64,000 nt of DNA from Streptomyces monashensis (GCF_001866665.1 NZ_MLYO01000060.1:17977-81976), one strand, 5' to 3'; positions 1 to 8,897 are shown, counted from the first letter of the stretch. Translations and numbers: made by a program. The notes: generated from the letters alone by a model not told the origin.

Positions 1-577
1 AGGCGGCGGCCCGGTCGGCGTTGTTGATGACCTGCTTGGCCCCGTCGAGCAGATAGCCGCCGTCGGCCGGCCGGGCCTGGAACTCGTTGCGCACGAAGTC
101 GTTGCCGTGGGCGAGTTCGTGGTAGGCGACGGACACCTTCCGCCCGTCCAGCAGCAGGCCGGCCAGGCGTCGCTGCTGCTCGGCGGTGCCGGAGGTCCAT
201 ACGTTGACGGCGGCCATGAAGGACGTCACGCCGTAGCCCAGGCCGAGCGCGATGTCCCGGCGGAAGACCGGCCGCATCACCCTGACCAGGGTGTCGATGC
301 GCTCCAGGCGTCCGCCGAGCCGCTCCGGCACGAAGTCGGCGTTGAGCACCACTTCGTCCAGGGCGCGTTCGCCCGCCTCGGACAGCTCGGCCCGCTCGTC
401 GGCGTCCAGGAGCCGGGCGTACGACATCTCGCCGCGCTCGTCGGTGGGATCGCCGAGCCGGTGCTCCAGTTCGGCGATGCGGGCGACGGCCCGGTCCTCC
501 TGGCCGCCGGGCGAGGGCGCTCCCCGCCCCGCGCCGGGCGCTCCGTGCGGCCCGGTGGCCGCGGTACCCATCAGCAT
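1..577 (-). CDS. Acyl-CoA dehydrogenase-like flavoprotein, 3' end cut by window edge
   Basis: About 192 codons are visible; the gene continues past base 1. The ATG at 577 lies 9 bases past the stop of the upstream gene, after a GAGAGGA ribosome site; a second in-frame ATG follows two codons later. The N-terminal helical domain and start of the middle beta-domain are recognisable: AYHELAHGNDF matches LTERAHGSD of the neighbouring dehydrogenase, and QVINNADRA matches its LINNATRG. It is therefore a tandem paralogue of the next gene. The family oxidises acyl thioesters to enoyl thioesters using FAD, or in some branches acts as an oxygenase. In this context (FAAL next door) an acyl-ACP substrate is plausible but inferred. 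The catalytic C-terminal part cannot be seen. Confidence 0.85.
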   Translation of the reverse strand, partial: MLMGTAATGPHGAPGAGRGAPSPGGQEDRAVARIAELEHRLGDPTDERGEMSYARLLDADERAELSEAGERALDEVVLNADFVPERLGGRLERIDTLVRVMRPVFRRDIALGLGYGVTSFMAAVNVWTSGTAEQQRRLAGLLLDGRKVSVAYHELAHGNDFVRNEFQARPADGGYLLDGAKQVINNADRAAA

Positions 578-586
578 GGCGTCCTC

Positions 587-2383
587 TCAGTTCCTCGCAG
601 TTGTCGCGTCGGCCGCCGCACGGGCCGGCGCTCCCGGCAACCGGTACGGATGCAGCGAGAAGAGCGCGCCGGAGTGCCGGGCGGCGACCAGGTGGTCGAG
701 CAGTGCCGCGGCTGCCTGCGCGTCCCCGGTGTCCGGCTCGCCCAGACGGGTCAGCAGCCGGTCGAGGGCGGCGCGCAGCCACAGCCCGTCCCGCCACAGC
801 GGCTCGGTGCCGGTGCCGGCGAACAGCGGGGCGCTGTGCGTCCACAGGCCGAGGCAGACGGCCGCGGCGTGGCACAGGGTGTAGCGGCGGGCGGTGGCGA
901 AGGCGGCGGGCGGTACGTCGCTCACGACGCCCTGCCAGTGCTCCATCTCGGTGTGCACGCCGGCAGTGACGGCGGCGATCCGCTCCGCGGCCTCGGCGGC
1001 CGGCACGAGCGCGGGCCGTTCCCGGGCCAGGGCGCGCAGCCGCTCGACCGAGTCGTCGAGTCCGGCCAGGACGCCGCTGCCGCGCCGCGCCACCAGGGAC
1101 AGCCGGGCCGGGTCCAGGGCCGGCAGCGGTGCGGACAGGTCGTAGGCGGCGCGGGCGCCGGCCAGGTCGCCCGTGCCGCGCTCACGGCCGCGCACCAGTG
1201 AACGGAACTGGTTGACCAGCGAGTTGAGGTTGACCAGCGTGTTGCCGTCGAAGAGGCCGACGATGCGGTGGTCGCGCTCGACCTTCTGGAACCGGCCGTC
1301 GGCGTGCACGCCCTTGAGGAAGGCGCGGGCGCCCAGCAGCCGGGTGAGTCCACCGAGGACGTCCTCGGTGCCGGTGGGCAGCAGGTACTTGGTGACGGCG
1401 GCCGTCACGCTCAGTTCGTCCGTCTGGGTGTGCACCAGGCGCGCGGCCACAGTGGCGAGCGCCTCGTGCAGCAGGACGTCGGCCGCGGCGGTGGCGAGCT
1501 GGTGCCGGGCCTGCGGCAGGTCGATCAGCCGACGGCCGTACAGCTCGCGTTCGACGGCGAAGTCCAGGGCGAGGGCGAGCCCGTGGTCGGCGGCGCCGAG
1601 GGACAACGCCGCGCACATGGTGCGGGTGAGCTGAAGGGCCTTCAGCACGATCTCCAGCCCGTAGCCCTCGGCGCCGACCAGCGCGGAGCGGCCGACGTGT
1701 GCGCCGGTGAAGGTGATGCCGGAGATGTCGGCGCCGCGGATGCCGTGGGTGCGCACCTTCGGCAGGTGCCGGTAGACGGCGCCCGGGCCGCCGGCGGTCT
1801 GCTTGTCGAGTTCGCGCTTGTCGACGAGCAGCACGCTGAAGCCGCGCGGCCCGCCGTCCGGGCCGGTGCGGGTGAGCAGGGACAGCAGGCTGCCCCGGGT
1901 GGCGTTGTTGATGAGCCACTTCTCGCCGTCGATCCGCCAGCCGTCGCCGTCGGCGGTGCCGCGCAGTTCACCGGCGAGCAGGTCGCTGCCGTGTGCCCGC
2001 TCGGTCAGCCCCAGCGAGACGGGCACACCGGCCCGGATGTCGGCACCGAGCCGGGCGGCCTGCTCGGGAGTGCCCGCCACCCAGACGCACACACCGCCCA
2101 GGTAGGTCTTGCCGTGTCCGATCGCCACGGTCAGGTCGCGGCGGGCGACGACGCGCATGAGGTGCAGCAGCTGCTCGTAGTCGGTGAGCCGGCCGCCGTG
2201 CTCGGCGGGCACGTAGTGGGCGGGCAGTCCCCAGTCGTCCAGGCGCCGGCAGATGCCGGCCGGGAACTCCTCCCGCTCGTCCAGCTCGATGCTGCCGGCA
2301 TGGGTGAACCAGCCGCCGCGCTCGCCGGGATCGCCGAGGAACCGGTCCAGCTCCCCGGCGAGTTCGTAGGTCAGCTCCGTCAT
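587..2383 (-). CDS. Acyl-CoA dehydrogenase-like flavoprotein (598 aa)
   Basis: Full-length, about 200 residues longer than the classic 380-400 aa enzymes. The extra C-terminal region (after about residue 400) is helical and has no motif I recognise. The N-terminal helices, the FAD-contact motif LTERAHGSD (residues 126-134) and LINNATRG (158-164) place it in the superfamily. At the position of the usual catalytic Glu in a YEGT-like motif it reads LFDGN, giving Asp379. The start ATG lies one base past the stop of the FAAL gene, so the FAAL and both dehydrogenases are almost certainly one transcript. The FAD-dependent acyl dehydrogenation is known for the family; action on a FAAL-loaded acyl-ACP is inferred by analogy with other FAAL-dehydrogenase pairs. 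Confidence 0.88.
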   Translation of the reverse strand: MTELTYELAGELDRFLGDPGERGGWFTHAGSIELDEREEFPAGICRRLDDWGLPAHYVPAEHGGRLTDYEQLLHLMRVVARRDLTVAIGHGKTYLGGVCVWVAGTPEQAARLGADIRAGVPVSLGLTERAHGSDLLAGELRGTADGDGWRIDGEKWLINNATRGSLLSLLTRTGPDGGPRGFSVLLVDKRELDKQTAGGPGAVYRHLPKVRTHGIRGADISGITFTGAHVGRSALVGAEGYGLEIVLKALQLTRTMCAALSLGAADHGLALALDFAVERELYGRRLIDLPQARHQLATAAADVLLHEALATVAARLVHTQTDELSVTAAVTKYLLPTGTEDVLGGLTRLLGARAFLKGVHADGRFQKVERDHRIVGLFDGNTLVNLNSLVNQFRSLVRGRERGTGDLAGARAAYDLSAPLPALDPARLSLVARRGSGVLAGLDDSVERLRALARERPALVPAAEAAERIAAVTAGVHTEMEHWQGVVSDVPPAAFATARRYTLCHAAAVCLGLWTHSAPLFAGTGTEPLWRDGLWLRAALDRLLTRLGEPDTGDAQAAAALLDHLVAARHSGALFSLHPYRLPGAPARAAADATTARN

Positions 2384-2384
2384 G

Positions 2385-4169
2385 TCAGACCGCCGCGGCC
2401 AGGGAGGTTGCGGTGGCGTCGGCGACGGTCTGCCGCACCGGCGGTTCGAGCACCTCGAAGAGCGGGGTGAGCGCGCCCTTCAGGAACAGCTCGCGCATGA
2501 GGGTGCGCTGGATCTTGCCGCTGGTGGTCTTGCGGATGGTACCGGGCCGCACCAGGACCACGTTGCCCGCAGGGATCTGCAGTTCCTGGCCGAGGTAGCG
2601 CTGGATGCCGGTGGCAAGGCTGCGCAGGTCGGTGCCGACCGCGCTCAGCCGCACCTCCTGCACGACGACCAGGTGCTCCCGGTCGGTCTCCACGGTGAAC
2701 ACCGCGCCCGCGCCGATGCCGAGCGCCTTGTCGGTGCCCTGCACAGCCCGCTCGATGTCCTGCGGGTAGAGGTTGCGACCGGAGAAGATGATCAGCTCCT
2801 TGAGCCGGCCCGTGACGTACAGTTCGCCGTTTTCCAGCACGCCCAGGTCACCGGTGCGCAGCCAACCGCCCGCGTCCTCGCCGCCCCGGCCGTCGGCGAT
2901 CTTCGCGTCGAAGATCTCCGTGGTGGTCAGCGGCCGGTTCCAGTACCCGGCGGCGACGCTGTCGCCCTTGGCCCAGATCTCGCCGACGGCGCCCTCGGGA
3001 CGCTCCTGCCGGGTGTCCGGGTCGACGATCTTCACGGTGAAGTCCCGGACGACGCCGCTGCTGACGAGGGTGCGGGCGGGTCCGCCGTCGTGCGGGTCGG
3101 CGAAGACGCCCTGTTCCAGGGCCGCCGGGTCGACGGTGCGCTGGGCGGGCCGGCGGTCCTTGGGCGTGCCGGAAACCAGGAGTGTCGTCTCGGCCATGCC
3201 GTAGCAGGGGAAGAAGGCCTCGGGGCGGAATCCGGCCGGGGCGAAGCGGGCGGCGAACGCCTTGAGGGTCTCGGCGCGCACCGGTTCGGCGCCGTTGCCG
3301 GCGCACTCCCAGCCGGACAGGTCCAGTTCGGCCAGCTGCTCGTCGGTGATGCGGCGCACGCACAAGTCGTAGGCGAAGTTGGGGCCGCCGCCGATGTTGG
3401 CGCCGTGGTCGCTGAACACCTTCAGCCAGCGCTGCGGGCGCCGCAGGAAGGACACCGGGGACAGCAGCACGGCCGAGGCGCCGACGTAGAGGGGGTGCAG
3501 GATGTGCCCGATGAGGCCCATGTCGTGGTAGAAGGGCAGCCAGCCGCCGAACCGGGAGCGCGCGCTGGTGCCGGCCGCGTGCTGGATGGCGGCCTCGTTG
3601 GCCAGCAGGTTGCGGTGGGAGACCATCACCCCCTTGGGCTCGCTGGTCGAGCCGGAGGTGTACTGCAGGAAGGCCAGGTGCTCGGGCCCGAGGTCCGGCA
3701 CCGTGTAGGCGGCCGGGTCGCCGTAGGCGGTGCCGTCGGTGGCCAGGCAGCGCACCTCGGTGAGGCCCTCGGCCGCCAGCCAGGCGGTGATCTCCGGCTC
3801 GTTGGCCGCGTCGGTGAGCACCGCGCGCACCTCGGCGTCCTTGAGGATGCCGGTGACGCGGCTGAAGTGCTGGCCCTGTTCGGTGGGCAGCGGGGCGGGC
3901 ACGGCGACCGAACCGGCGTACAGGCAGCCGGTGAAGGCCTTGATGAAGCCGGTGCCGGAGGGGTACAGCAGCAGGACCTGGCCGCCGCCGGCGCCGTTCG
4001 CCTGCAGCCAGGAGGCGATACGGCGGGCGTCCTGGTCGAGCCCGGCGTACGTCAGGTGCTCGGGGACCGCGCCGCCCGCGTCGTCGGGCAGGAAGAGGAA
4101 CGCGTCCTCGGAACCGAGCTCGGCCGTGCGTTCCAGGACCAGTTCCGTGAAGGTTCGGAAGCTTGTCAA
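2385..4169 (-). CDS. Fatty acyl-AMP ligase (FAAL), first of two
   Basis: 594-residue adenylate-forming enzyme. Visible motifs are the P-loop YTSGSTSEPKGV near residue 170, GGPNFAYDLCVRR near 255, CYGMAETTLLVSG near 325, the TGRLKELI hinge, and the C-terminal TTSGKIQR that carries the catalytic lysine. The FAAL branch (GGGPNFAYDLC, AETTLLVSG) makes acyl-adenylates and normally hands the acyl group to an ACP rather than to CoA. The start is a TTG at 4169, preceded by AGAGG about 13 bases upstream; no ATG or GTG lies nearby in frame. It heads an apparent operon with two dehydrogenases and is separated from the upstream gene by a strong hairpin. It is clearly paralogous to the ligase at 32931-34694. 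The substrate is unknown; a medium- or long-chain acid is inferred. Confidence 0.92.
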   Translation of the reverse strand: MTSFRTFTELVLERTAELGSEDAFLFLPDDAGGAVPEHLTYAGLDQDARRIASWLQANGAGGGQVLLLYPSGTGFIKAFTGCLYAGSVAVPAPLPTEQGQHFSRVTGILKDAEVRAVLTDAANEPEITAWLAAEGLTEVRCLATDGTAYGDPAAYTVPDLGPEHLAFLQYTSGSTSEPKGVMVSHRNLLANEAAIQHAAGTSARSRFGGWLPFYHDMGLIGHILHPLYVGASAVLLSPVSFLRRPQRWLKVFSDHGANIGGGPNFAYDLCVRRITDEQLAELDLSGWECAGNGAEPVRAETLKAFAARFAPAGFRPEAFFPCYGMAETTLLVSGTPKDRRPAQRTVDPAALEQGVFADPHDGGPARTLVSSGVVRDFTVKIVDPDTRQERPEGAVGEIWAKGDSVAAGYWNRPLTTTEIFDAKIADGRGGEDAGGWLRTGDLGVLENGELYVTGRLKELIIFSGRNLYPQDIERAVQGTDKALGIGAGAVFTVETDREHLVVVQEVRLSAVGTDLRSLATGIQRYLGQELQIPAGNVVLVRPGTIRKTTSGKIQRTLMRELFLKGALTPLFEVLEPPVRQTVADATATSLAAAV

Positions 4170-4315
4170 CGTCTTTGCCTGACCTCTCGGGATTCCGCAG
4201 GCGGTGGCGCCGGCGTCGGCGGTTGGGACGGTCTCGATCCTGGTTCGCCCCGCTAAGGCCTCGCTTGCGCTGGTCGCGGGCGTGACCGGCCGGGCCGGCC
4301 GGCCCCGGACATGGG

Positions 4316-4351
4316 CCTGCCGTCCGCCTCGGGGGAAGGGCGGACGGCAGG
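4316..4351 (-). terminator. Intrinsic-type terminator hairpin after the FkbH-like gene
   Basis: A perfect 13-bp stem (CCTGCCGTCCGCC and its complement) encloses a 10-base loop, 24 bases past the FkbH-like stop codon. There is no long U-tract, which is usual for Streptomyces. It separates the FkbH-like gene from the FAAL operon, which therefore probably has its own promoter between 4170 and 4315. Confidence 0.75.
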
Positions 4352-4374
4352 AGTCGGGGGCGCCGTGGCTGCGG

Positions 4375-6297
4375 CTACGAGATGAAGCGGGCCTGGAGCG
4401 TCACATGCGGCGGAATCGCCGGCAGCTCGGTCAGCGGGTGGCGGAAGTCCAGGGCGCCGTCCTCGGACGTGCCGGCGGTCTCGAAGCCCAGGGACGGGCA
4501 AAGGTCGCGCACCTTGTGGTTCTTGGCGGTCGGGCGGTACGCGGCGAGGACGGCGCGGGCGCCGGTGTCCCGAGCGTGGGCCAGCAGTGCGCCGAGTGCG
4601 GCCTGTTCGATGCCGCGGGCGAAGACCCGGCAGCTGAGCAGCACGTTGTCGATGCGCAGCGCGTCACCGGCGCGCTCCGCGAACACCGCGCCGACCAGCC
4701 CGTTGTCGCCGAACCGGTCCCGGGAGCGGATCGCCAGGACGAGGTGGTGCGGCGAGTCGAGCAGGGCGTGCACGTCGGCGGGTTGCAGGCGCCGGGTGGT
4801 CAGGTTGAACTGGTTGGTGCGCAGGGTGATCTGGGAGAGCCGCGGCACGTCCGCCTCGGTGGCCGGGGCGACGGTGACGTGCACGCCCAGTGCCCGCAGG
4901 TACTCCTCCATGGTGGCGGCGCCGTCCAGCAGTTCCCGCCGCCCGGCGTCCGCCCGGTACTGGCCCGCACGTGCCCGGTCGGCCTCGGTCAGCTCGCGGG
5001 TGTCGAACCAGCCGTCGGCGAGCAGCCTGTCGATGTGCAGCGCGGGCTCCTCGTCGAGGCGTACCACCGCGACCTCGGGGATCGAGGCGGCGACCAGGCC
5101 GCACTCGAAGGGTGAGTCGTCGGCGAAGACGAAGCTGTCCACGCCGAGGTTGAGCCGGTCGGCGAGGGAGCGCAGATTGCCGTCCTTGGGGTGCCAGTTG
5201 GCGGTGACGGCGACGAAGTCGTCGGGCCGCAGGACCATGTCGGGATGACCGGCGATCACCCGCTCCACCGGCTCCTGGTCGTTCTTGCTGCACACGGCGA
5301 GCAGGACGCCCTGGGAACCGAGTTGCCTGACGGTCTTCTGGAAGGCGGCGAACGCCTCGCCGCGGTAGCTGCCGGCCATCTCGATGCCGTCGGGGCCGTC
5401 GTCGCCGAGGACGCCGTCCCACAGGGTGTGATCGAGGTCGACGACGAGCACCTTCTTCGTCCGGCCGCGCATCGCGCGGGCCAGGTGGGCGACCTCGCGG
5501 GCGTAGTGGCCGAGCAGTTCGGCGCCGAGGTGTTCCTTGGTGTAGAGGGCGAGCCTGCTGTCGCGGACCGGTCCGGACTCGGCGACCAGCGGTTCGAGGT
5601 CGACGACGTGCAGTCGCGGGTGGGTGAGTGCGAGGCGCAGCAGTCCGGTGTTGAACTCACGCCAGGCGATGGACAGTTCGGTGCGCGAACGGTGGTCGAC
5701 GAGGTGGCGCAGGTGGGTGCCGAGCAGGGGCAGGGTGTTGAGGACCAGGGTGCCGGAGCCCTCGCGGACGTAACGCGCGGCGAGCCGCTCGAGGAGCGAG
5801 AGTTTGGCGGTCAGCGCGTCGGTCACGTCCGACACCCGCCAGGGCAGGGGAAGTTCGTCGAAGAGGACCTGGGCGTCGAGCACCACGAGGGACAGGTCGG
5901 TGTCCGTGGCGTACAGCGGCCCGGCGGTGTCCCGCAGGTCGCGCAGCCAGGAGTCGTGATCGCCGGTGATCGCGTGCAACGGGACGCCGTGGCGGGCGAG
6001 TTCGGCGGTGAGCGGACCGGTGAGCGCGTCGAGGGTGCCGTGCCCGGAGACCGTGACGGTCAGCGGTACGGCGTCGGGGTGCCGGGCGTGGATCTCGGCG
6101 GCGTCGACACGGGCCAGCAGCCGGCCGACGCGGGTCAGGTCGGCGGACGCGGTGGGCCCGTGCGCGAGCGACGCCAGCAGTCCGGGCACCGCGGGGAACT
6201 CGGCGGCCAGCCGCCCGCTGCGGTGCAGCTCGCGGATCCGGTCCAGCGCCTCGGCCCGGTCGGCCGGCCCGGGCCTGGTCGTTACGGGTGCGGTCAC
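4375..6297 (-). CDS. FkbH-like HAD-IIIC family protein with GNAT-like C-terminus
   Basis: 640 residues from the GTG at 6297, which has a GAGGAAG ribosome site; the open frame continues upstream but there runs through repetitive non-coding DNA. Three parts are visible: an N-terminal SGNH-like region (about 60-270), a HAD domain with DLDHTLWDG (nucleophile Asp287, Asp289) and the FkbH signature TANWHPKDGNLRSLA...FVFADDSPFE, and an acyltransferase-like C-terminus (about 500-630). FkbH proteins take glyceryl groups from 1,3-bisphosphoglycerate and place them on an ACP, for methoxymalonyl units or tetronates; long versions like this also occur in clusters where the role is unclear. No methoxymalonyl dehydrogenase gene accompanies it here. 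Glyceryl-ACP formation is possible but only inferred. Confidence 0.85.
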   Translation of the reverse strand: MTAPVTTRPGPADRAEALDRIRELHRSGRLAAEFPAVPGLLASLAHGPTASADLTRVGRLLARVDAAEIHARHPDAVPLTVTVSGHGTLDALTGPLTAELARHGVPLHAITGDHDSWLRDLRDTAGPLYATDTDLSLVVLDAQVLFDELPLPWRVSDVTDALTAKLSLLERLAARYVREGSGTLVLNTLPLLGTHLRHLVDHRSRTELSIAWREFNTGLLRLALTHPRLHVVDLEPLVAESGPVRDSRLALYTKEHLGAELLGHYAREVAHLARAMRGRTKKVLVVDLDHTLWDGVLGDDGPDGIEMAGSYRGEAFAAFQKTVRQLGSQGVLLAVCSKNDQEPVERVIAGHPDMVLRPDDFVAVTANWHPKDGNLRSLADRLNLGVDSFVFADDSPFECGLVAASIPEVAVVRLDEEPALHIDRLLADGWFDTRELTEADRARAGQYRADAGRRELLDGAATMEEYLRALGVHVTVAPATEADVPRLSQITLRTNQFNLTTRRLQPADVHALLDSPHHLVLAIRSRDRFGDNGLVGAVFAERAGDALRIDNVLLSCRVFARGIEQAALGALLAHARDTGARAVLAAYRPTAKNHKVRDLCPSLGFETAGTSEDGALDFRHPLTELPAIPPHVTLQARFIS

Positions 6298-6736
6298 GGC
6301 CTCTTCCTCACTAGTCGGTGACGGCGGGGGTGGGGGCGGAGGTTCGCGGGCGGGGACGGTCGGGGTGCGGGTCGGGACGACGTGCGGGGACGAGCCACGT
6401 GCCGGGACAACCGACGTACGGGGACGGCCCGCGTGCCGGGACGGACGGCGTGCGGGGACGCGGGGCCGGGGTGCGCGGCCGCACACCCCGGATGCCGGAC
6501 CCGGCGGCCGGAACGCACGTCGTACGGCCCGGTGGGGAGCCGGACGACCGGAACGCAGCCTGCACACACCGGCACACGACCGGACGACCGGAACGCAGGC
6601 CGACCGCACCGGCGCACGAACCGCACGGCCGCGGTACACGGCCGCACAGCCGCTGCCCGTCCGACGGACGCGGCACGCGGCCGGAGCGTGAGCCGGGCGG
6701 GTGCGGTGTGCGGCCGGGTGGGCCGGGTGTGGTGGC
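6298..6736. other. 439-bp intergenic stretch with short degenerate repeats
   Basis: Lies between two minus-strand genes. The left half carries the 17-bp tandem repeats listed separately. The right half carries a second repeated element, GGACGACCGGAACGCAG, present twice about 42 bases apart, plus looser copies of CCGGAACGCA. All frames here read as arginine/proline-rich low complexity, so I see no gene. The promoter of the FkbH-like gene is expected close to 6298-6350, but no hexamers stand out. Confidence 0.6.
6381..6465. repeat. Tandem 17-bp repeat, about five copies
   Basis: Five adjacent units start at 6381, 6398, 6415, 6432 and 6449. Each begins CGTGCGGGGAC or CGTGCCGGGAC (one CGTACGGGGAC) followed by a variable 6-base tail. 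A weaker unit precedes them. Seventeen is not a multiple of three, which argues against a coding origin. The array sits just upstream of the FkbH-like gene. Confidence 0.8.
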
Positions 6737-7444
6737 TCACGCCGGTGCCGCCGTCCTCGGGCTGCCCTTCGCGGTTCCGTCCAGGCGGGCCCGGGTGCGC
6801 CGGCGCAGGCGCCGGCCGGCGGCGCGGTACAGCAGGCGCACCGGTCCCGGCAGGCGGCCGAGGAACTCGGCGTACCGGTCGGGGCCGGCGGCCTCGCCGA
6901 GGGCGCCGAGCATGTACAGGCGGTGGGCCTTGGGTACCGCGGCCCGGCCGCGTTCGCTGAGCACCGCCCACTCCTCGGCGGTGAAGCGGCCGGGCACGAG
7001 CGGGAGGATGTGCTTCTCCTCGTCGCCGAGATGGGCGTCGAGGGCGGGCAGCAGCCCGTCGAGCGCGTCGGCGAGCCGGTTCCGCAGCGCGGGGTCGGCG
7101 CCGGTGCGCCAGGCGGGCAGCACCTGCCGAACCCGGTCGAGGGCGTCGGCGATCCGCTCGTGCTGCTCCTCCATGCGTACGGTGAGCGCGGGCTCGATCG
7201 CCGGGTCGTCCTTCAGCCGCGGCCAGACCAGCTCGTCCTCGGCGAGATGATGCTCCGTCAGCATGATGCCGAGCGCGCCGAGATGGTCCGCGACGACGGC
7301 ACTGCGCGCGGTGTCCCCGGCGGCGACGCCGCGCACCAGCGCCACCGAAGCGCGGTACTCCTGTGTGAAGAGCCGGTGCACCACCACCATCTCACCGGTG
7401 TCCGGCAGTGCTTCCCGCCCGTTCCTGGCCGACATCCGTCTCAC
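6737..7444 (-). CDS. Hemerythrin (HHE)-domain protein
   Basis: 235 residues from the GTG at 7444; an ATG three codons later (7435) is an equally good start. The di-iron ligand pattern of the family is present: His23, His65/His66 with Glu71 (TEHHLAEDE), His95 (EEQHE), then His138, Glu142 and His145 (DAHLGDEEKH). Such proteins bind a carboxylate-bridged di-iron centre and sense or bind O2 or NO; cytosolic, no signal peptide or membrane segment. It lies upstream of the FkbH-like gene on the same strand but is separated from it by a 439-bp repetitive spacer. It may be a passenger or a redox-stress protein rather than a pathway enzyme. Confidence 0.85.
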   Translation of the reverse strand: MRRMSARNGREALPDTGEMVVVHRLFTQEYRASVALVRGVAAGDTARSAVVADHLGALGIMLTEHHLAEDELVWPRLKDDPAIEPALTVRMEEQHERIADALDRVRQVLPAWRTGADPALRNRLADALDGLLPALDAHLGDEEKHILPLVPGRFTAEEWAVLSERGRAAVPKAHRLYMLGALGEAAGPDRYAEFLGRLPGPVRLLYRAAGRRLRRRTRARLDGTAKGSPRTAAPA

Positions 7445-7491
7445 CCTGGCCTTCGTGATCGGTTGTTGCGACCGGATCCTGTCCGGCCGCC

Positions 7492-7571
7492 CTTAAGCGG
7501 CTCTTGTGCTGCGCCGGCCGACCGCCGGCCGGTGCCGCAGGTGGCGCCGCACACCACAAGCGGCCCTTTAG
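7492..7571. promoter_or_regulatory. Divergent promoter region with mirrored 17-bp motif
   Basis: Two related elements face each other: CTTAAG-CGGCT-CTTGTG at 7492-7508 and CACAAG-CGGCC-CTTTAG at 7555-7571. Each is close to the reverse complement of the other. They lie between the hemerythrin-like and flavin monooxygenase genes. The CTTTAG half-site recurs at 14269, 14343 and (degenerate) 30078, so this may be a binding site of the cluster regulator. This is inference from pattern only. Confidence 0.4.
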
Positions 7572-7622
7572 GCGGGCCGCCGACGCTCGGCGCGACCATC
7601 ACTTCCGTGGAGAGGCAGCGCG

Positions 7623-8897
7623 ATGGCAGCGGCTGTACAAGCGCAGGTCTGTGTGGTGGGAGGGGGGCCCGCGGGACTCACCCTCGCCCTGGAACTGGCC
7701 CGGAGGTCCGTCTCCGTCGTGGTCGTGGAGCAGAGCTCCCGCTTCGACCGGTCCTTCCGCGGTGAGTCCATCTCGCCCGACTCGGTGTGGCTGCTGGAGC
7801 GCATGGGCGTCCTCCAGGGTCTGCGTGACCAGACCCTGGAGACCCGCAGACTGGAGATCAGCGACCAGGGCCGTACGGTGCTCAGGGCCGACTTCTCGCA
7901 GTACCGGCAGCCCTGTCCGTTCCCGTTGGAACTGCCACAGCCACCGCTGCTCGAAGCGCTGGCCGCGCAGGGCGGCACATTGCCGGAGTTCCGGCTGCTG
8001 CGCCGCACCACCGCGACGGCGCTGCGCACCGAGGGCACCCGGGTGACCGGGGTGCGCTGCAAGGGGCCCGACGGTGAGTTCGAGGTGGCGGCCGCGCTGA
8101 CCGTGGGCGCCGACGGGCGGTTCAGCAAGATCCGGGAGATGTCCGGGCTGACGTACCGGAAGCAGCCGCTGGAACGGGACTTCGTGTGGTTCAAGGTGCC
8201 CCGGCCCAAGGTGTGGGACGGCCACACCTACCGGGTCCGCATCGTGGGTGCCCGGCACGGTCTGTTCATTCCGACGGTGCCGGACCTGGTCCGGGTCGGC
8301 TTCAACATCCCCAAGGGCGGGCTGAAGGAGCTGCGCGCCCAGGGCATCGGCGCTCTGCACGCCCGCATGGACGAACTCGCGCCGGAGATCTCCGACCAGG
8401 TGCGCACCGCGGTCACCGCGTGGTCGCACACCTCGATGCTGGACATCTTCACCACCGTCGTACCGCACTGGTCGCGGCCCGGGCTGGTGCTGGTCGGCGA
8501 CGCCGCGCACACCCTGACGCCGGTACTGGGCCAGGGCGTGAACCACGCGATCACCGATGCCGCGGTGCTGGCCCGGCTGGTGGCGCCGGCGCTGCGCGAG
8601 CGGGACACCGCCGCCGCCGTGGGCCGGGCGACACTGCACTTCCAGCAGGAGCGGGACGCCTCGGTGGCCCGGGCGCGCGCCCTCCAGCTGCGCCAGGAGC
8701 GGGCGTTCGCCCTGTCCGGCCCGCTCCCGGTGCTGCTGCGCCGCGCGGTGTACCGGCTGGTGGACGCGAGCGGCCCGGTCAAGCGCCGGATGCTGTCCGG
8801 CATCTACTACCCCTTGCAGCAGGAGCACCGGATCCGGCCGTTCGCCGTGGCTCCGGTGCCCGCGACGCGCGCCGGTGCCGGTGCCGAGGCCGCCTGA
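7623..8897 (+). CDS. FAD-dependent aromatic/polyketide monooxygenase (UbiH/PHBH type)
   Basis: 424 residues. The FAD-binding Rossmann motif VVGGGPAGLT is at residues 11-20, the DG motif (VGADGRFSKIR) near 163, and the second FAD motif GDAAHTLTPVLGQGVNHA near 290-307. These define group A flavoprotein hydroxylases, which use NAD(P)H and O2 to hydroxylate phenolic rings or polyketides. The ATG has a GGAGAGG site 8 bases upstream. It is followed on the same strand, after 111 bases, by a P450, so the pair is probably cotranscribed. In type III PKS phenolic-lipid pathways a monooxygenase of this kind hydroxylates alkylresorcinols; because this cluster has a type III PKS and a UbiG-like methyltransferase, a similar role is an attractive inference. 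Confidence 0.88.
   Translation: MAAAVQAQVCVVGGGPAGLTLALELARRSVSVVVVEQSSRFDRSFRGESISPDSVWLLERMGVLQGLRDQTLETRRLEISDQGRTVLRADFSQYRQPCPFPLELPQPPLLEALAAQGGTLPEFRLLRRTTATALRTEGTRVTGVRCKGPDGEFEVAAALTVGADGRFSKIREMSGLTYRKQPLERDFVWFKVPRPKVWDGHTYRVRIVGARHGLFIPTVPDLVRVGFNIPKGGLKELRAQGIGALHARMDELAPEISDQVRTAVTAWSHTSMLDIFTTVVPHWSRPGLVLVGDAAHTLTPVLGQGVNHAITDAAVLARLVAPALRERDTAAAVGRATLHFQQERDASVARARALQLRQERAFALSGPLPVLLRRAVYRLVDASGPVKRRMLSGIYYPLQQEHRIRPFAVAPVPATRAGAGAEAA

Noticed and set aside
1..577. Frameshifted fragment of the neighbouring dehydrogenase
   Set aside because: It has its own ATG, ribosome site and a continuous frame to the window edge, so it is a paralogue rather than debris.
6381..6465. CRISPR array
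   Set aside because: Units are 17 bp, head to tail and without unique spacers, and no cas genes are near.
4375..6639. A longer FkbH-like protein beginning at 6639 with about 114 extra residues
   Set aside because: The extension is Arg/Pro/Val low complexity that runs through the 17-bp repeats; the GTG at 6297 has a good ribosome site and starts right before the conserved sequence.
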